Part shown: positions 1-8,304 of the stretch, piece after piece
How positions within the stretch are numbered: position 1 is the stretch's first letter
Layout: the number at the start of each line of letters is the position of its first letter
Assembly: GCF_000308675.1 (NCBI RefSeq)
Contig: NZ_BAGE01000001.1
Coordinates: 62,001 to 126,000, forward strand
From: Nocardia paucivorans NBRC 100373
Lineage (GTDB): Bacteria > Actinomycetota > Actinomycetes > Mycobacteriales > Mycobacteriaceae
DNA: 64,000 nucleotides
Direction of reading: 5' to 3'
Notes under the pieces: model-generated
Seen by the model: only the letters and a program-made list of their open reading frames with translations
Told to the model about the DNA's origin: nothing
Databases searched by the model: none
Translations under genes and position numbers: made by a program

Positions 1-752
1 ATGCACAGGATCCACACCGCGAGGATGGGGCCCAGGTCCCGCCTGCGCGGGAATTCCATCCCCAGTACATGCCGACCCGCCGCGGTGAACAGTTCACGCT
101 TGGCCACCAGCACCGAGGCGAAGAAGATGATCAGCAGGATCTTGGCGAATTCGCCGGGCTGAATGCTGATACCGGGTAGTTTGATCCAGATCTTGGCGCC
201 GTTGGTCTCGGAGAACCGGCCCGGCAGTATTGCGGGGATGGCCAGCGCCACCAACCCGATCAGCCCGAGGGTGTAGCTGTAGCGGGCCAGGGTGCGGTAG
301 TCGGGCAGCGCGAGCAATACCGCGACGAACACCACGATGCCCAGGGCCGTCCACAGGACCTGGGGATTGGCATTGGGGGCGGGAAGTTCCTGGGACAGGA
401 ACGCCGCGTTCTCCTGGTCGGCCAGATCCAGCCGGTGGATCAAGACCAGACCGATACCGTTGAGCAGGGCGACGATCGGCAACAACAGGGGGTCGCTGTA
501 CGGCGCGAAGCGCCGGACGGCCAGATGCGCGACCGCGAACAATCCCAGGTAGGCCACGCCGTATTTGGCGATATCCCAGGTGATCGACTGCTCCTGGCTC
601 GCTTCCACCAAAAAGAGCGCGGTGGTGGTGATGAACGCCGAGAAACCGAGCAACAGCAGTTCGGTGTTGCGCCTGGTGCTCGGCGGTACCTGGGCGAAAC
701 CGCCCGGGGGACTAGGAAAAGCCCCGGCGGACGGTGGTGCCGGTGCGGACAT
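1..752 (-). CDS. rodA: RodA/FtsW/SpoVE-family peptidoglycan glycosyltransferase (5' part, runs off the left edge)
   Basis: SEDS-family integral membrane glycosyltransferase that polymerises lipid II for cell elongation together with a class B PBP. Only the first 250 codons are inside the window. After a short cytoplasmic Pro/Ala-rich tail, hydrophobic segments alternate. The family signature is visible: GAKIWIKLPG followed by SIQPGEFAKI, at about residues 185-205. The ATG shares one base with the pstP stop (TGATG), so the two are translationally coupled. The gene order pstP then rodA matches the mycobacterial stp operon, so pbpA, pknA and pknB are expected beyond position 1. That last point is inference. 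Confidence 0.93.
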   Translation of the reverse strand, partial: MSAPAPPSAGAFPSPPGGFAQVPPSTRRNTELLLLGFSAFITTTALFLVEASQEQSITWDIAKYGVAYLGLFAVAHLAVRRFAPYSDPLLLPIVALLNGIGLVLIHRLDLADQENAAFLSQELPAPNANPQVLWTALGIVVFVAVLLALPDYRTLARYSYTLGLIGLVALAIPAILPGRFSETNGAKIWIKLPGISIQPGEFAKILLIIFFASVLVAKRELFTAAGRHVLGMEFPRRRDLGPILAVWILC

Positions 753-2287
753 CAGTCCGTCACCCGGCAGTTCTCCCCCGCGACCTGCGGTTTTGCGGGA
801 GCTGTCGTCGGTGCGGGGGCCGTTGTCGGCGCGGGAGCGGTGGCCGGCGCCGGCGGCTGCAATACCCCATCCGGTGCCGGTGCGGCCGGTGCCGGGACCT
901 CCGGTGTCGGACCGGGGGCGGGCGGCTGCGGTGCGTCCGGTGCCGGGGTGGGCGGTGCCGGCGGCGGTGGCGGCACCGCGCTCGTGCTCGGAACAACGCC
1001 GGGCTGCGAAATGCTCGGAGTCTTCCGGCACGGCGGCAGCAGTTCACGTTCGGCGAGGACCCGCATCTGATCTTTGGCCTTCTCCAGTGAGCCGGGTGGC
1101 AGTCCTTTGTCCACCTGGTCACGACCGGTCTGCTCGAGATCGCTCATCTTCAGTTCCCGGCAGCCCGGTGGCAATTCGGCGCCGCTTTCGACCAAGGTGA
1201 GCGCACCCTGGGCATCGACGCAGCCGATGAGATTCACCTCGTGGATGGAGTAGCCGAGAATCGAGCCGGGCAGTCCGCGCAGGATGACCACGCTCTCGTT
1301 GTCCGCGCCCACGTAGTAGTTGTCGCGGATCATCTTGTACCCGACCACCAGACCGATGCCGACGGCCAGCACCAAGGCCATCGCGAGCAGTATCCAGCGC
1401 AGTTTGTGCGAGGAAGAGGGCGGGGGTTCGGGAGCGGCCGCGGGGGCGCGGCGCGGAGTCGCCTGCGGCGGGCGCATGGCGGCAGCGCGCCCGGCGGCGG
1501 TATTCGGCGGCGGGGTGTCCTCGCTCTCACCGGAGGCGGCGCCCGCCACGATCGGGTGACTTTGTCCGTAGTCGAGATCGATGACATCGGCGACGACGAC
1601 GGTCACATTGTCCGGGCCGCCACTGCGCAGGGCCAGCTCGATGAGGCGGTCGGCGCATTCGTCGGCCGTGCCCTCGCGCATGGTGTTCGCGATGGTCTCG
1701 TCGCTCACCACATCGGAGAGCCCGTCCGAGCACAGCAGATAGCGGTCACCCGCGCGGGCCTCCCGCATGATCAGCGTCGGTTCGATCTCGTTACCGGTGA
1801 GGGCGCGCATGATGAGCGAACGCTGCGGGTGGGTATGGGCCTGCTCGGCGGTTATCCGGCCCTCGTCGACCAGGGACTGGACGAAGGTGTCGTCCCGGGT
1901 GATCTGGGTGAGTTCGGAGTCGCGGAGCATATAGGCGCGGGAGTCGCCGATATGCACCAAGCCGAGTTTCTTGCCCGCGAACAGGATGGCGGTGAGCGTG
2001 GTGCCCATACCGTCCAGTTCCGGCTCTTCCTCGACCTGGTCGGCGATGGCGGCATTTCCCGCGCGGGTGGCGCGGTCGAGTTTGCCGAGGATATCGTCGC
2101 CGGGCTCGTCGTCGTCGAGGTGCGCCAATGCGGCGATCATCAGCTGTGACGCCACCTCGCCCGCGGCATGACCACCCATACCATCGGCCAGCGCGAGCAG
2201 CCGGGCTCCCGCGTAGACGGAATCTTCGTTGTTTGCGCGGACCAGGCCGCGGTCGCTGCGCGCTGCGTAGCGGAGAACAAGTGTCAC
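752..2287 (-). CDS. pstP: PP2C-family Ser/Thr protein phosphatase PstP
   Basis: Membrane-anchored phosphatase that reverses PknA/PknB phosphorylation, 511 aa from a GTG start. The GTG overlaps the fhaB stop as GTGA, and the first residues (VTLVLRYAARSDRG) are those of the family. The N-terminal PP2C domain (about 1-240) has all the metal-binding motifs: NNEDS, ADGMGGHAAGE, HIGDSRAY, CSDGLSD and GGPDNVT. A single membrane helix lies near 290-312. The extracellular part ends in a long Pro/Ala/Thr-rich tail of roughly 80 residues, a natural cell-wall spacer. It sits in a tight operon fhaA-fhaB-pstP-rodA. Confidence 0.96.
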   Translation of the reverse strand: MTLVLRYAARSDRGLVRANNEDSVYAGARLLALADGMGGHAAGEVASQLMIAALAHLDDDEPGDDILGKLDRATRAGNAAIADQVEEEPELDGMGTTLTAILFAGKKLGLVHIGDSRAYMLRDSELTQITRDDTFVQSLVDEGRITAEQAHTHPQRSLIMRALTGNEIEPTLIMREARAGDRYLLCSDGLSDVVSDETIANTMREGTADECADRLIELALRSGGPDNVTVVVADVIDLDYGQSHPIVAGAASGESEDTPPPNTAAGRAAAMRPPQATPRRAPAAAPEPPPSSSHKLRWILLAMALVLAVGIGLVVGYKMIRDNYYVGADNESVVILRGLPGSILGYSIHEVNLIGCVDAQGALTLVESGAELPPGCRELKMSDLEQTGRDQVDKGLPPGSLEKAKDQMRVLAERELLPPCRKTPSISQPGVVPSTSAVPPPPPAPPTPAPDAPQPPAPGPTPEVPAPAAPAPDGVLQPPAPATAPAPTTAPAPTTAPAKPQVAGENCRVTD

Positions 2288-2751
2288 GATCGGAGCTCGA
2301 TCACTGTCTTGCCGACCCGGACAGGTGTGCCGAGCGGAACGCGGACGGCGGTGGTGACTTTTGCACGGTCGAGATAGGTACCGTTCGTCGAGCCGAGGTC
2401 TTCGACGTACCAATCGTCACCGCGCGGGGATAGTCGCGCATGTCGAGTGGATGCGTAGTCATCGGTGAGCACCAGCGTTGAGTCATCCGCACGACCGATC
2501 AGCACCGGCTGGGTGCCGAGGGTTATGCGAGTGCCGGCGAGGGAACCTTGAGTCACCACAAGATATTTGGCGCCCTTCTGGCCTCGGCGCAGGGATGGCA
2601 GCACCGCGGACCCTCGGGTGGGCCGGGGCTGTATCCGCATGCCGGATGCCGCGTAGATATCGCTGCGCAGCGTCCGCAGCACCGTCCATACGAAAACCCA
2701 CAGCAGCAGGAGGAACCCCGCACGGGTCAGCTGCAGAACCAGTCCCTGCAC
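2284..2751 (-). CDS. fhaB: FHA domain protein FhaB (FipA)
   Basis: Phosphothreonine-binding adaptor for septal and cell-wall synthesis; the mycobacterial orthologue is a PknA/B substrate that recruits FtsZ and FtsQ. It has 155 aa. An N-terminal membrane helix (about 8-26) is followed by a basic linker and a C-terminal FHA domain with the GRADDSTL, SxRHARL and LGSTNGTYL motifs. The opening residues MQGLVLQLTRAGF are almost identical to those I know from M. tuberculosis Rv0019c. The GTG start at 2751 is preceded by a strong AGGAGGTGGAG ribosome site, so the longer upstream extension is rejected. It overlaps pstP by four bases. Confidence 0.95.
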   Translation of the reverse strand: MQGLVLQLTRAGFLLLLWVFVWTVLRTLRSDIYAASGMRIQPRPTRGSAVLPSLRRGQKGAKYLVVTQGSLAGTRITLGTQPVLIGRADDSTLVLTDDYASTRHARLSPRGDDWYVEDLGSTNGTYLDRAKVTTAVRVPLGTPVRVGKTVIELRS

Positions 2752-2948
2752 GGCGCTCCACCTCCTGTTCGACCGTGTGTCGGTGCCGTAGGTGTGGTGC
2801 GACCCACCCCACCGCTGTGTTCTGGCGCGGCCCCGATGGGTGCCGCGCGTGTGTTGGCACATCATAGGACCGTCGGCCGATTTCGATCACGATAAGCCGC
2901 TCCATTATGTGAGAGGCATCTCGTGATCCGCACGGCGAGCCTACGCGA

Positions 2949-4337
2949 TCAGACGATGCGAATGAGGATCTCGGAGTGTCCGGCGCGAATCACATCGCCG
3001 TCGGCCAGCTGCCAGTCCTGCACCGGCGAACCGTTGACCAGGGTGCCGTTGGTCGAACCGAGATCCGAGAGCATCGCGGTCTGGCCGTCCCAGCGCACCT
3101 CGATGTGGCGACGGGAGACCCCGGTGTCGGGTAGCCGGAAATGTGCGTCCTGACCACGGCCGATGATATTGCTTCCCTCTCGCAGCTGATATGTGCGGCC
3201 GCTGCCGTCGTCGAGGGACAGGGTCGCCGAGAGGGTGCCCCCCGGCGCCGGCGCGTAACCGCCGGCCGCGTAACCGCCCTGGGGGCCGTAGCCGCTCTGC
3301 TGCGAGTACGCCGCCTGGTTCGGCTGACCGTAGGCCTGGTCTTCGGCGTAACCGCCCTGCTGGTCGTAGCCCTGGTCGTAGCCCTGTCGGCCGTAGCCCT
3401 GGTCGTAGGCCTGCTGGTCGTAGCCCTGCTGGTCGTAACCCTGGTCATAGCCTTGCCGGCCGTAGCCCTGGTCGTAGCCCTGCTGACCGTAGCCCTGGTC
3501 GTAGCCCTGTCGGCCGTAGCCCTGGTCGTACCCCTGCTGGGGGTAGCCCTGCTGGTCCGCATATCCCTGGCCGTAGGCCTGCTGGTCTCCCTGGCCGTAG
3601 GCCTGCTGGTCGTAGCCCTGTCGGCCGTAACCCTGGTCGTAGGCCTGCTGGTCGTAGCCGGGCCCGCCCTGCTGGTAGTCGTAGCCGTTCTGATAGTCGC
3701 CGTAACCCTGAGAATCGGGCGCCCGGTAATCGGAGCCGCCGCCGTACGGCGCGCCGGAGCCGTAGTCGTCGGGGTACGCGCCGTTCTGCGGTCCGCGCCC
3801 AGGGGGCGGGGAAGCGTACCCGCGGTTGCGTGGATCGGACTCCGCGTGCTCACGGCTCGGGTCGTAGCCAGAGTTCTGCGTCATGGGGCCAGCTCCTGAT
3901 TGCGGGTGTGCGTGTCGTTGTGGCAGGGGTTCCGGGCGAGGAGCTGCGGGAGCTCCGCGGCCGACATCGGGGTCGACCCGACCGCTCGTCCTGAACATTC
4001 CGGTGTGCAGCGTAGGGGATGCCTCGAATGTCACGTGTACTTCGCCGTAGGTCTGCCATCCTTGATCACGGATGTAGTCCTGTAGATGTTTGGCGAATGC
4101 GCGTGTCGTGAGGTCGTGATCGGCATCGAGCTGTCGATGGTCGGAAGGATTTATGGTAATCACATAGCTGTTCGGGGCGAGCATGATCCCGTCGCCGAGG
4201 TCCTGGAGTCGATCGGCGGCCTCACGCTGCAGCGCCGCTTCCACCTCCTGGGGCACTACACTCCCACCGAAGGCCCTGGCGAACACATCACCGACGGCGC
4301 CCTGCAGGCGACGTTCGAATCTCGATACGATGCCCAT
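2949..4337 (-). CDS. fhaA: FHA domain protein FhaA with DUF3662 head and Tyr/Gln-rich repeat linker
   Basis: Regulator of peptidoglycan synthesis that, in mycobacteria, binds the phosphorylated pseudokinase MviN. It has 462 aa. The N-terminal DUF3662 domain starts [23 protein letters not shown] and covers about 1-125. A disordered linker follows, with a Tyr/Gln/Gly repeat at about 206-350. The C-terminal FHA domain (about 365-462) has [17 protein letters not shown] and LGSTNGTLV. The ATG at 4337 has GGAGGG upstream, which is why the longer frame to 4538 is rejected. The gap to fhaB is 197 bases. Orthologues have linkers too, but the near-perfect GYDQ-type repetition here is striking. Confidence 0.95.
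   Translation of the reverse strand: MGIVSRFERRLQGAVGDVFARAFGGSVVPQEVEAALQREAADRLQDLGDGIMLAPNSYVITINPSDHRQLDADHDLTTRAFAKHLQDYIRDQGWQTYGEVHVTFEASPTLHTGMFRTSGRVDPDVGRGAPAAPRPEPLPQRHAHPQSGAGPMTQNSGYDPSREHAESDPRNRGYASPPPGRGPQNGAYPDDYGSGAPYGGGSDYRAPDSQGYGDYQNGYDYQQGGPGYDQQAYDQGYGRQGYDQQAYGQGDQQAYGQGYADQQGYPQQGYDQGYGRQGYDQGYGQQGYDQGYGRQGYDQGYDQQGYDQQAYDQGYGRQGYDQGYDQQGGYAEDQAYGQPNQAAYSQQSGYGPQGGYAAGGYAPAPGGTLSATLSLDDGSGRTYQLREGSNIIGRGQDAHFRLPDTGVSRRHIEVRWDGQTAMLSDLGSTNGTLVNGSPVQDWQLADGDVIRAGHSEILIRIV
3300..3720 (-). repeat. Degenerate tandem repeat encoding GYDQ/GYGRQ units inside fhaA
   Basis: About 420 bases of imperfect short in-frame repeats (units of about 9-30 nt) built around codons for GYDQ, GYGRQ and QAYGQ. 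Both strands read open for more than 250 codons here because of the repetition, which produces false reading frames on the plus strand. Such arrays usually vary in copy number between strains by slippage, which would change linker length without breaking the frame. Confidence 0.9.
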
Positions 4338-4587
4338 CGTGGCCCTCCCTTCGGTGAGGTGGTCTCCTCTTTCGCAACGACGGCGCACGGACATGGCGTG
4401 TCGTTCTACGAGCACGTTCTCTGCATGATATCCGCGTTCGCCCACCCCTGTAACTATCGAAGTCGCACGAGAGTTCCACGCTTCCCCGATACGATCGAGG
4501 TCACGGCAGGTAGGAGCCCGTCGTCCGGCGGACACCACCGCGATTTCGCCTCTGAGCCGTCCTCGTGATACTGTCTGACCGTCGCTC

Positions 4588-4673
4588 GGGCGAGTGGCGG
4601 AATGGCAGACGCGCTGGCTTCAGGTGCCAGTGTCCTTCGGGACGTGGGGGTTCAAGTCCCCCTTCGCCCACCA
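4588..4673 (+). tRNA. tRNA-Leu (anticodon CAG)
   Basis: An 86-nt class II tRNA. The acceptor GGGCGAG pairs with TTCGCCC (one G-U), the D arm contains TGGCGGAATGGCAGAC, and the anticodon stem CTGGC/GCCAG holds the loop TTCAGGT. A long variable arm (TGTCCTTCGGGACG) is followed by the T loop GGTTCAAGTCC. The 3' CCA is encoded. It lies just upstream of, and opposite in strand to, the fhaA operon, the same place as the leucine tRNA next to fhaA in mycobacteria. Confidence 0.97.
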
Positions 4674-4676
4674 TGA

Positions 4677-4719
4677 GATTCAGGGCCGGTCGGAATTTCC
4701 GACCGGCCCTGAATCCTTT
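4677..4719 (+). terminator. Intrinsic terminator of tRNA-Leu
   Basis: A near-perfect hairpin immediately after the tRNA CCA: arm GATTCAGGGCCGGTCGGAA, one-base loop, and the exact complementary arm, then CTTTC. The 19-bp stem is very stable. The T-tract is short, as is usual in actinobacteria. Confidence 0.85.
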
Positions 4720-5225
4720 CACGGGGGCTCGATCTTTTCGCGAGAGCTCGCAAAACTCGCGGAGGCCTCCGAAAGGAACCGAAAGCGGAGAGGAACCAGA
4801 AGCGGGGAGGAACCGAAAGCGCCGGTGTGGCCTTCCGGTGCCGACGTGGCCTTCCGGTGCCGACGTGGCCTTCCGGTGCCGACGTGGCCTTCCGGTGCCG
4901 ACTCGATGAATGCTCCCGGATTCGAGGCCGTGACACGCTCCATGTGGAAGCGGTCTGCCGTGATCGGGGCCGGGCAGGGCGCATTCGCCGGGGTCGTACC
5001 CCGTATTGCCCGACGCTGCTTTTCGAGTGGTGAAGATCACTCGACTTATCGGGATGGGTGAGGATACGAGGACGGGCGCGGTTGTGGATTCGGCTCACGG
5101 ACCGCATCGGGAAGTTGCGAACGACAGGAGCGCGTCGGGTGTCCGTCGGGTGCCCGTCGGGTGTCCTCGGGAGTCGTGATGAGACTGCGAGGGCACCCGA
5201 TATCGGACGGCGTGGATCTACCCGG
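4720..5225. other. Non-coding interval between tRNA-Leu and the MHYT gene
   Basis: No convincing gene. It starts with A/G-rich, degenerate 20-base repeats (GGAACCGAAAGCGG-like, 4775-4822), then the 19-bp tandem array described separately, then GC-rich sequence with no coding signature. Open frames here on both strands are repeat artefacts: they read the same few residues in every frame. Confidence 0.7.
4827..4902 (+). repeat. Four perfect tandem copies of a 19-bp unit
   Basis: The unit GTGGCCTTCCGGTGCCGAC occurs four times head to tail without a mismatch (4827, 4846, 4865, 4884). It is preceded by a degenerate purine-rich repeat. The unit contains the partial inverted repeat CCTTCCGG. Nineteen is not a multiple of three, which argues against a coding role. 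It resembles a variable-number tandem repeat locus. Confidence 0.95.
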
Positions 5226-6074
5226 CTATTTCCGCTTGTGCCCGTGTGGCAGTAGCCGGCCGTCCTCCGTCACATCGGGGTTGTGCGCCGAGGCGAGAAC
5301 TCCGTTGCGCTCCCGAACGGATGCGGGCGTGGGGGTGGCCGCGACGACCGCGCGCTCGTCGAATTCGGCAACACCGACCATCATGATCAGCATTGCCAGC
5401 ACAAGGGTGACCACTGTGATCAGCGGGGTCAGTAGTTCGAGGGGCTCGACACCGGCCGGGGTGGCGCTGTGGTGGCCGGAGTGTTCGGCGTGCATGGCGG
5501 TCATGCCCACGTAGTGCATACCGCAGACCGCGACACCCATGATCAGCGCGGCGCCGATAGTGGCCGTCCGCCCGTGGATATGCAGCATGAACCACAGCGC
5601 GGCCGTTGCCGCGATCACCGCTATCAGAATCGATGCCGCGACCGGCACGATGGCATAGGACACCTTCGCATCGGATTTCATCGCGTACATACCCATGTAA
5701 TGCATGGCGGCGACGCCGAGGCCGGTGATCGCGCCACCCAGCGGCAGGGCGACGAACTCGCGCTCGCTGCGCACCACGATGGATAGACCCAGCCACACCA
5801 CCACGATTGCCACCACGGCGCTGAGCAGGGTCATCGGCACGTCGTAGCTGATGGTCACCGAGCGGATGGAGAAGCCGAGCATCGCGGTGAAGTGCATGAC
5901 CCAGATACCGGCTCCGCCGAGCGCGACGGCCGCCGCGACGAGCCATCCGGCCGGACGGGACGAGGAGCGGCCGTGCGCAGCGCAGCGCAGACCGAGAATC
6001 GACCCGATAACCGAGATGACATAGGCGATGACCGGTGTCACCCACCCATAGTTGAAATGTTCCAGTTCTAACAC
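5226..6074 (-). CDS. MHYT-domain integral membrane sensor protein
   Basis: A 282-aa membrane protein made almost entirely of an MHYT domain. Its repeated Met-His-(Tyr/Phe)-Thr/Gly motifs are thought to bind a metal such as copper and to sense oxygen, CO or NO. The motifs appear as WVMHFTAML, MHYMGMYAM and GMHYVGMTAM, about 50-60 residues apart, and seven hydrophobic helices can be counted. The GTG start has GGAG nine bases upstream. Unlike many MHYT proteins it carries no GGDEF, EAL or kinase output, only a short polar C-terminus. A signalling partner is not visible next to it. Confidence 0.88.
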   Translation of the reverse strand: MLELEHFNYGWVTPVIAYVISVIGSILGLRCAAHGRSSSRPAGWLVAAAVALGGAGIWVMHFTAMLGFSIRSVTISYDVPMTLLSAVVAIVVVWLGLSIVVRSEREFVALPLGGAITGLGVAAMHYMGMYAMKSDAKVSYAIVPVAASILIAVIAATAALWFMLHIHGRTATIGAALIMGVAVCGMHYVGMTAMHAEHSGHHSATPAGVEPLELLTPLITVVTLVLAMLIMMVGVAEFDERAVVAATPTPASVRERNGVLASAHNPDVTEDGRLLPHGHKRK

Positions 6075-6260
6075 GCGCGCTCCGTTGCTGGTACCGGTTG
6101 CGGACAGCTACGAAACTGGACAATAGGCCAATCTATGGTGTGAACCCGAAATTCATAGGATGACTGACACAACTGCGCCACCTGCGCAAATGGGTCACGT
6201 GGTGGTGTGGAGCGGGTGGTCTTCCGGTGTTGTGTTTTCCGTCACCCGCTCCGACGCCGG

Positions 6261-7448
6261 TCAGGCATCCACCGATTCCGTGGTGAGTACGCAGCGGGTG
6301 CGTTCGTAGATGGTCGGCATACAGCGGTTGCAATGCGTGCACGGCGAGACCGAGGCGGATCGGCTCTCCATCTGCCGCACGATGGAAGGGTCATAGAGCA
6401 GGGCGCGCGCCATGGCGACGAAATCGAAGCCTTCGGCCATGGCGGTATCGACCGCCTCCCGAGAGGCGATACCGCCGAGCAGAACCAGTGGCAGATCGAT
6501 GGCCTCGCGGAAACGTCGCGCCATATCGAGCATATAGGTCTCCTGATACGGGTACCGACGCAGGAATTTGTTGCCCGTCATCCGCATCCCCCACCGCAGC
6601 GGGATGGGGAACTGCGCGGCGAATTCACGGAGCGGAACGTCGCCGCGGAACAGATACATGGGATTGAGCAGGGAACTGCCGCAGGTGAGTTCGAGCGCGT
6701 CCAGGTGGCCGTCGGCGGCCAGCCACTGCGCGACGGTCAGGCTCTCCTCGGGAGCGAATCCGCCGCGTATGCCGTCGTCCATATTGAATTTGGCCAGAAC
6801 CGCGATCTCTGTTCCCACTTCCGCGCGTACCGCCTCGGCCGTGGACCGAGCGAACCGGGCGCGGTTGGCGAGCGAGCCACCGTAGTCGTCGGATCGCCGG
6901 TTGAGCAGGGGGCTGAGGAAGGAACTGATCAGATAGTTGTGGCCGAAATGCAGTTCCACCGCGTCGAATCCGGCTTCGACGGCGAGCCGGGCGGCCCGGG
7001 CATGCGCCTCGGCGATGCGATCGATATCGGCTCGGGTCGCCGAGCGGGTCATTCGCATACCGAGAGGGCTGAAATGCTTGGTGGGGGCCAAGGCGGGTAG
7101 TTGATTCGATTTCGCATTGGCAACCGGTCCCGCATGTCCCAATTGCGCCGAGATTGCAGCGCCTTCGGCATGTACGGCGTCCGTGAGCTTTCGGAGGCCG
7201 GGGAGGGCTTCCGGGCGCATCCAGATCTGGTGCCGGTCGGTCCGTCCCTCGGGGGCGACCGCGCAATACGCGACGGTGGTCATACCCACGCCGCCCGCGG
7301 CGACCTGGCGGTGGAAATCGATCAGATCATCGGTGACCAACGCGTCGGGCGTCCGGCTCTCGAAGGTTGCGGCCTTGATGATGCGGTTACGCAAGCGTAT
7401 CGGGCCGAGTGTCGCGGGGCTGAAGGGATCGGGCGTGTCCATCACCAT
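6261..7448 (-). CDS. Old-yellow-enzyme family NADH:flavin oxidoreductase
   Basis: FMN-dependent TIM-barrel reductase, 395 aa, related to the barrel half of 2,4-dienoyl-CoA reductase. The N-terminus (PATLGPIRLRNRIIKAATFE), the substrate-binding HFGHNYLISSFLSPLLNRR segment and the FMN-binding LLGGIAS and FVAMARALL stretches are seen. A Cys cluster near the C-terminus (CTHCNRC) recalls the Fe-S ligands of FadH-type enzymes, but the second FAD domain is absent. A KstR-like box lies 11 bases upstream and the SDR at 7537 is divergent from it, suggesting a role in sterol or fatty-acid side-chain breakdown. The substrate is unknown. The start could also be the ATG at 7442. Confidence 0.88.
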   Translation of the reverse strand: MVMDTPDPFSPATLGPIRLRNRIIKAATFESRTPDALVTDDLIDFHRQVAAGGVGMTTVAYCAVAPEGRTDRHQIWMRPEALPGLRKLTDAVHAEGAAISAQLGHAGPVANAKSNQLPALAPTKHFSPLGMRMTRSATRADIDRIAEAHARAARLAVEAGFDAVELHFGHNYLISSFLSPLLNRRSDDYGGSLANRARFARSTAEAVRAEVGTEIAVLAKFNMDDGIRGGFAPEESLTVAQWLAADGHLDALELTCGSSLLNPMYLFRGDVPLREFAAQFPIPLRWGMRMTGNKFLRRYPYQETYMLDMARRFREAIDLPLVLLGGIASREAVDTAMAEGFDFVAMARALLYDPSIVRQMESRSASVSPCTHCNRCMPTIYERTRCVLTTESVDA

Positions 7449-7458
7449 GAATACACAC

Positions 7459-7472
7459 TAGAACTCGTTACA
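7459..7472. promoter_or_regulatory. KstR-like operator, proximal to the flavin oxidoreductase
   Basis: TAGAACTCGTTACA fits every fixed position of the mycobacterial KstR consensus TnnAACnnGTTnnA. It lies 11 bases before the oxidoreductase start codon. KstR is the TetR-family repressor of sterol catabolism. The match is seen in sequence; the identity of the bound protein is inference. Confidence 0.6.
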
Positions 7473-7501
7473 GTAATACGCCAGGAAAACGGGCATACCT
7501 G

Positions 7502-7530
7502 TTGACTCGTCACCAGAACCTGTTCTAATT
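7502..7530 (+). promoter_or_regulatory. Promoter of the SDR gene with an embedded KstR-like operator
   Basis: A -35-like TTGACT (7502-7507) is followed after about 15-17 bases by an AT-rich TTCTAATT -10 region. The operator CAGAACCTGTTCTA (7514-7527) spans the spacer and the -10. It is a 12-bp perfect inverted repeat core (AGAAC-CT-GTTCT) and misses the KstR consensus only at its first base. The -10 ends six bases before the SDR ATG and no ribosome site is present, so the transcript is probably leaderless. Confidence 0.6.
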
Positions 7531-7536
7531 CAACCT

Positions 7537-8304
7537 ATGCGCAGATATGACGGCCGGCGGGTTGTGGTGACAGGTGCGGGATCGGGCATCGGCCAGGGTA
7601 TCGCCCTGCGATTATTGGACGAAGGAGCCCGACTGGTGGCCGCCGATATCAATGCCGAAGGGCTGGCGGTCACGGTCGAGAAGGCCGGTGACGCCGCCGA
7701 ACGGCTGAGCACCGTACAGGTGGACGTGGCCGACCAGGAGTCGGTACGCGCCGCCGCCGACGCGGCCCTCGCGACCCTGGGCGGACTGGACATGCTGGTG
7801 AACGCCGCGGGTATTCTCCGACCGGCGCGCACCCATGAAATGCCGTTGGAAGCCTGGAATCAGGTGATCACGGTGAATCTCACCGGAACCTTCCTGGTAA
7901 CCCAGGCGCTGTTGCCCGCCCTGGTGGACTCCGGTCACGGTGTGGTGGTGAATCTGTCCTCGACCGCTGCTTTCAGCGCCGCACCGTATCTGGCGGCCTA
8001 CGCCGCGTCCAAGGCCGGAGTCAACGCTTTCACCCACGCGATCGCATTGGAGTACGTCAAACAGGGGTTGCGTGCGGTCAATATCGTGCCGGCGGGAATC
8101 ACCAGCGGTATCACCACCAAATCCATCGTCGATCAGCCCGAGGGCGCCGACGGGAGCCTGTTCGCCCGGCTGACCGGATGGATGAACAACGGGGCACTCG
8201 GTACGCCCGAGGACATCGCCGGGGTGGTCGCCATGGTCGGCTCCGAGGACGGTCGCTATATGACCGGTACCGAGATCCGAATCGATGGTGGGGCGCTCAT
8301 GTAG
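7537..8304 (+). CDS. Short-chain dehydrogenase/reductase (FabG-like)
   Basis: Classical NAD(P)-dependent SDR, 255 aa. The cofactor motif TGAGSGIG (residues 12-19), the NAAG motif near 89, a catalytic Ser in the NLSSTAAF stretch and the YAASKAG catalytic Tyr/Lys motif near 155 are all present. Acidic D38 at the end of beta-2 favours NAD over NADP. The gene is divergent from the flavin oxidoreductase and shares its two KstR-like operators, so a hydroxyl-steroid or 3-hydroxyacyl substrate is plausible. No ribosome site precedes the ATG (leaderless). Confidence 0.9.
   Translation: MRRYDGRRVVVTGAGSGIGQGIALRLLDEGARLVAADINAEGLAVTVEKAGDAAERLSTVQVDVADQESVRAAADAALATLGGLDMLVNAAGILRPARTHEMPLEAWNQVITVNLTGTFLVTQALLPALVDSGHGVVVNLSSTAAFSAAPYLAAYAASKAGVNAFTHAIALEYVKQGLRAVNIVPAGITSGITTKSIVDQPEGADGSLFARLTGWMNNGALGTPEDIAGVVAMVGSEDGRYMTGTEIRIDGGALM

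Noticed and set aside
3141..3994. Plus-strand frames across fhaA
   Set aside because: They read Val/Ala or Arg/Pro repeats only, produced by the Tyr/Gln repeat of fhaA on the other strand.
4594..5061. Plus-strand reading frames over the tRNA and 19-bp repeat
   Set aside because: They start inside tRNA-Leu and are composed of repeat-derived residues.
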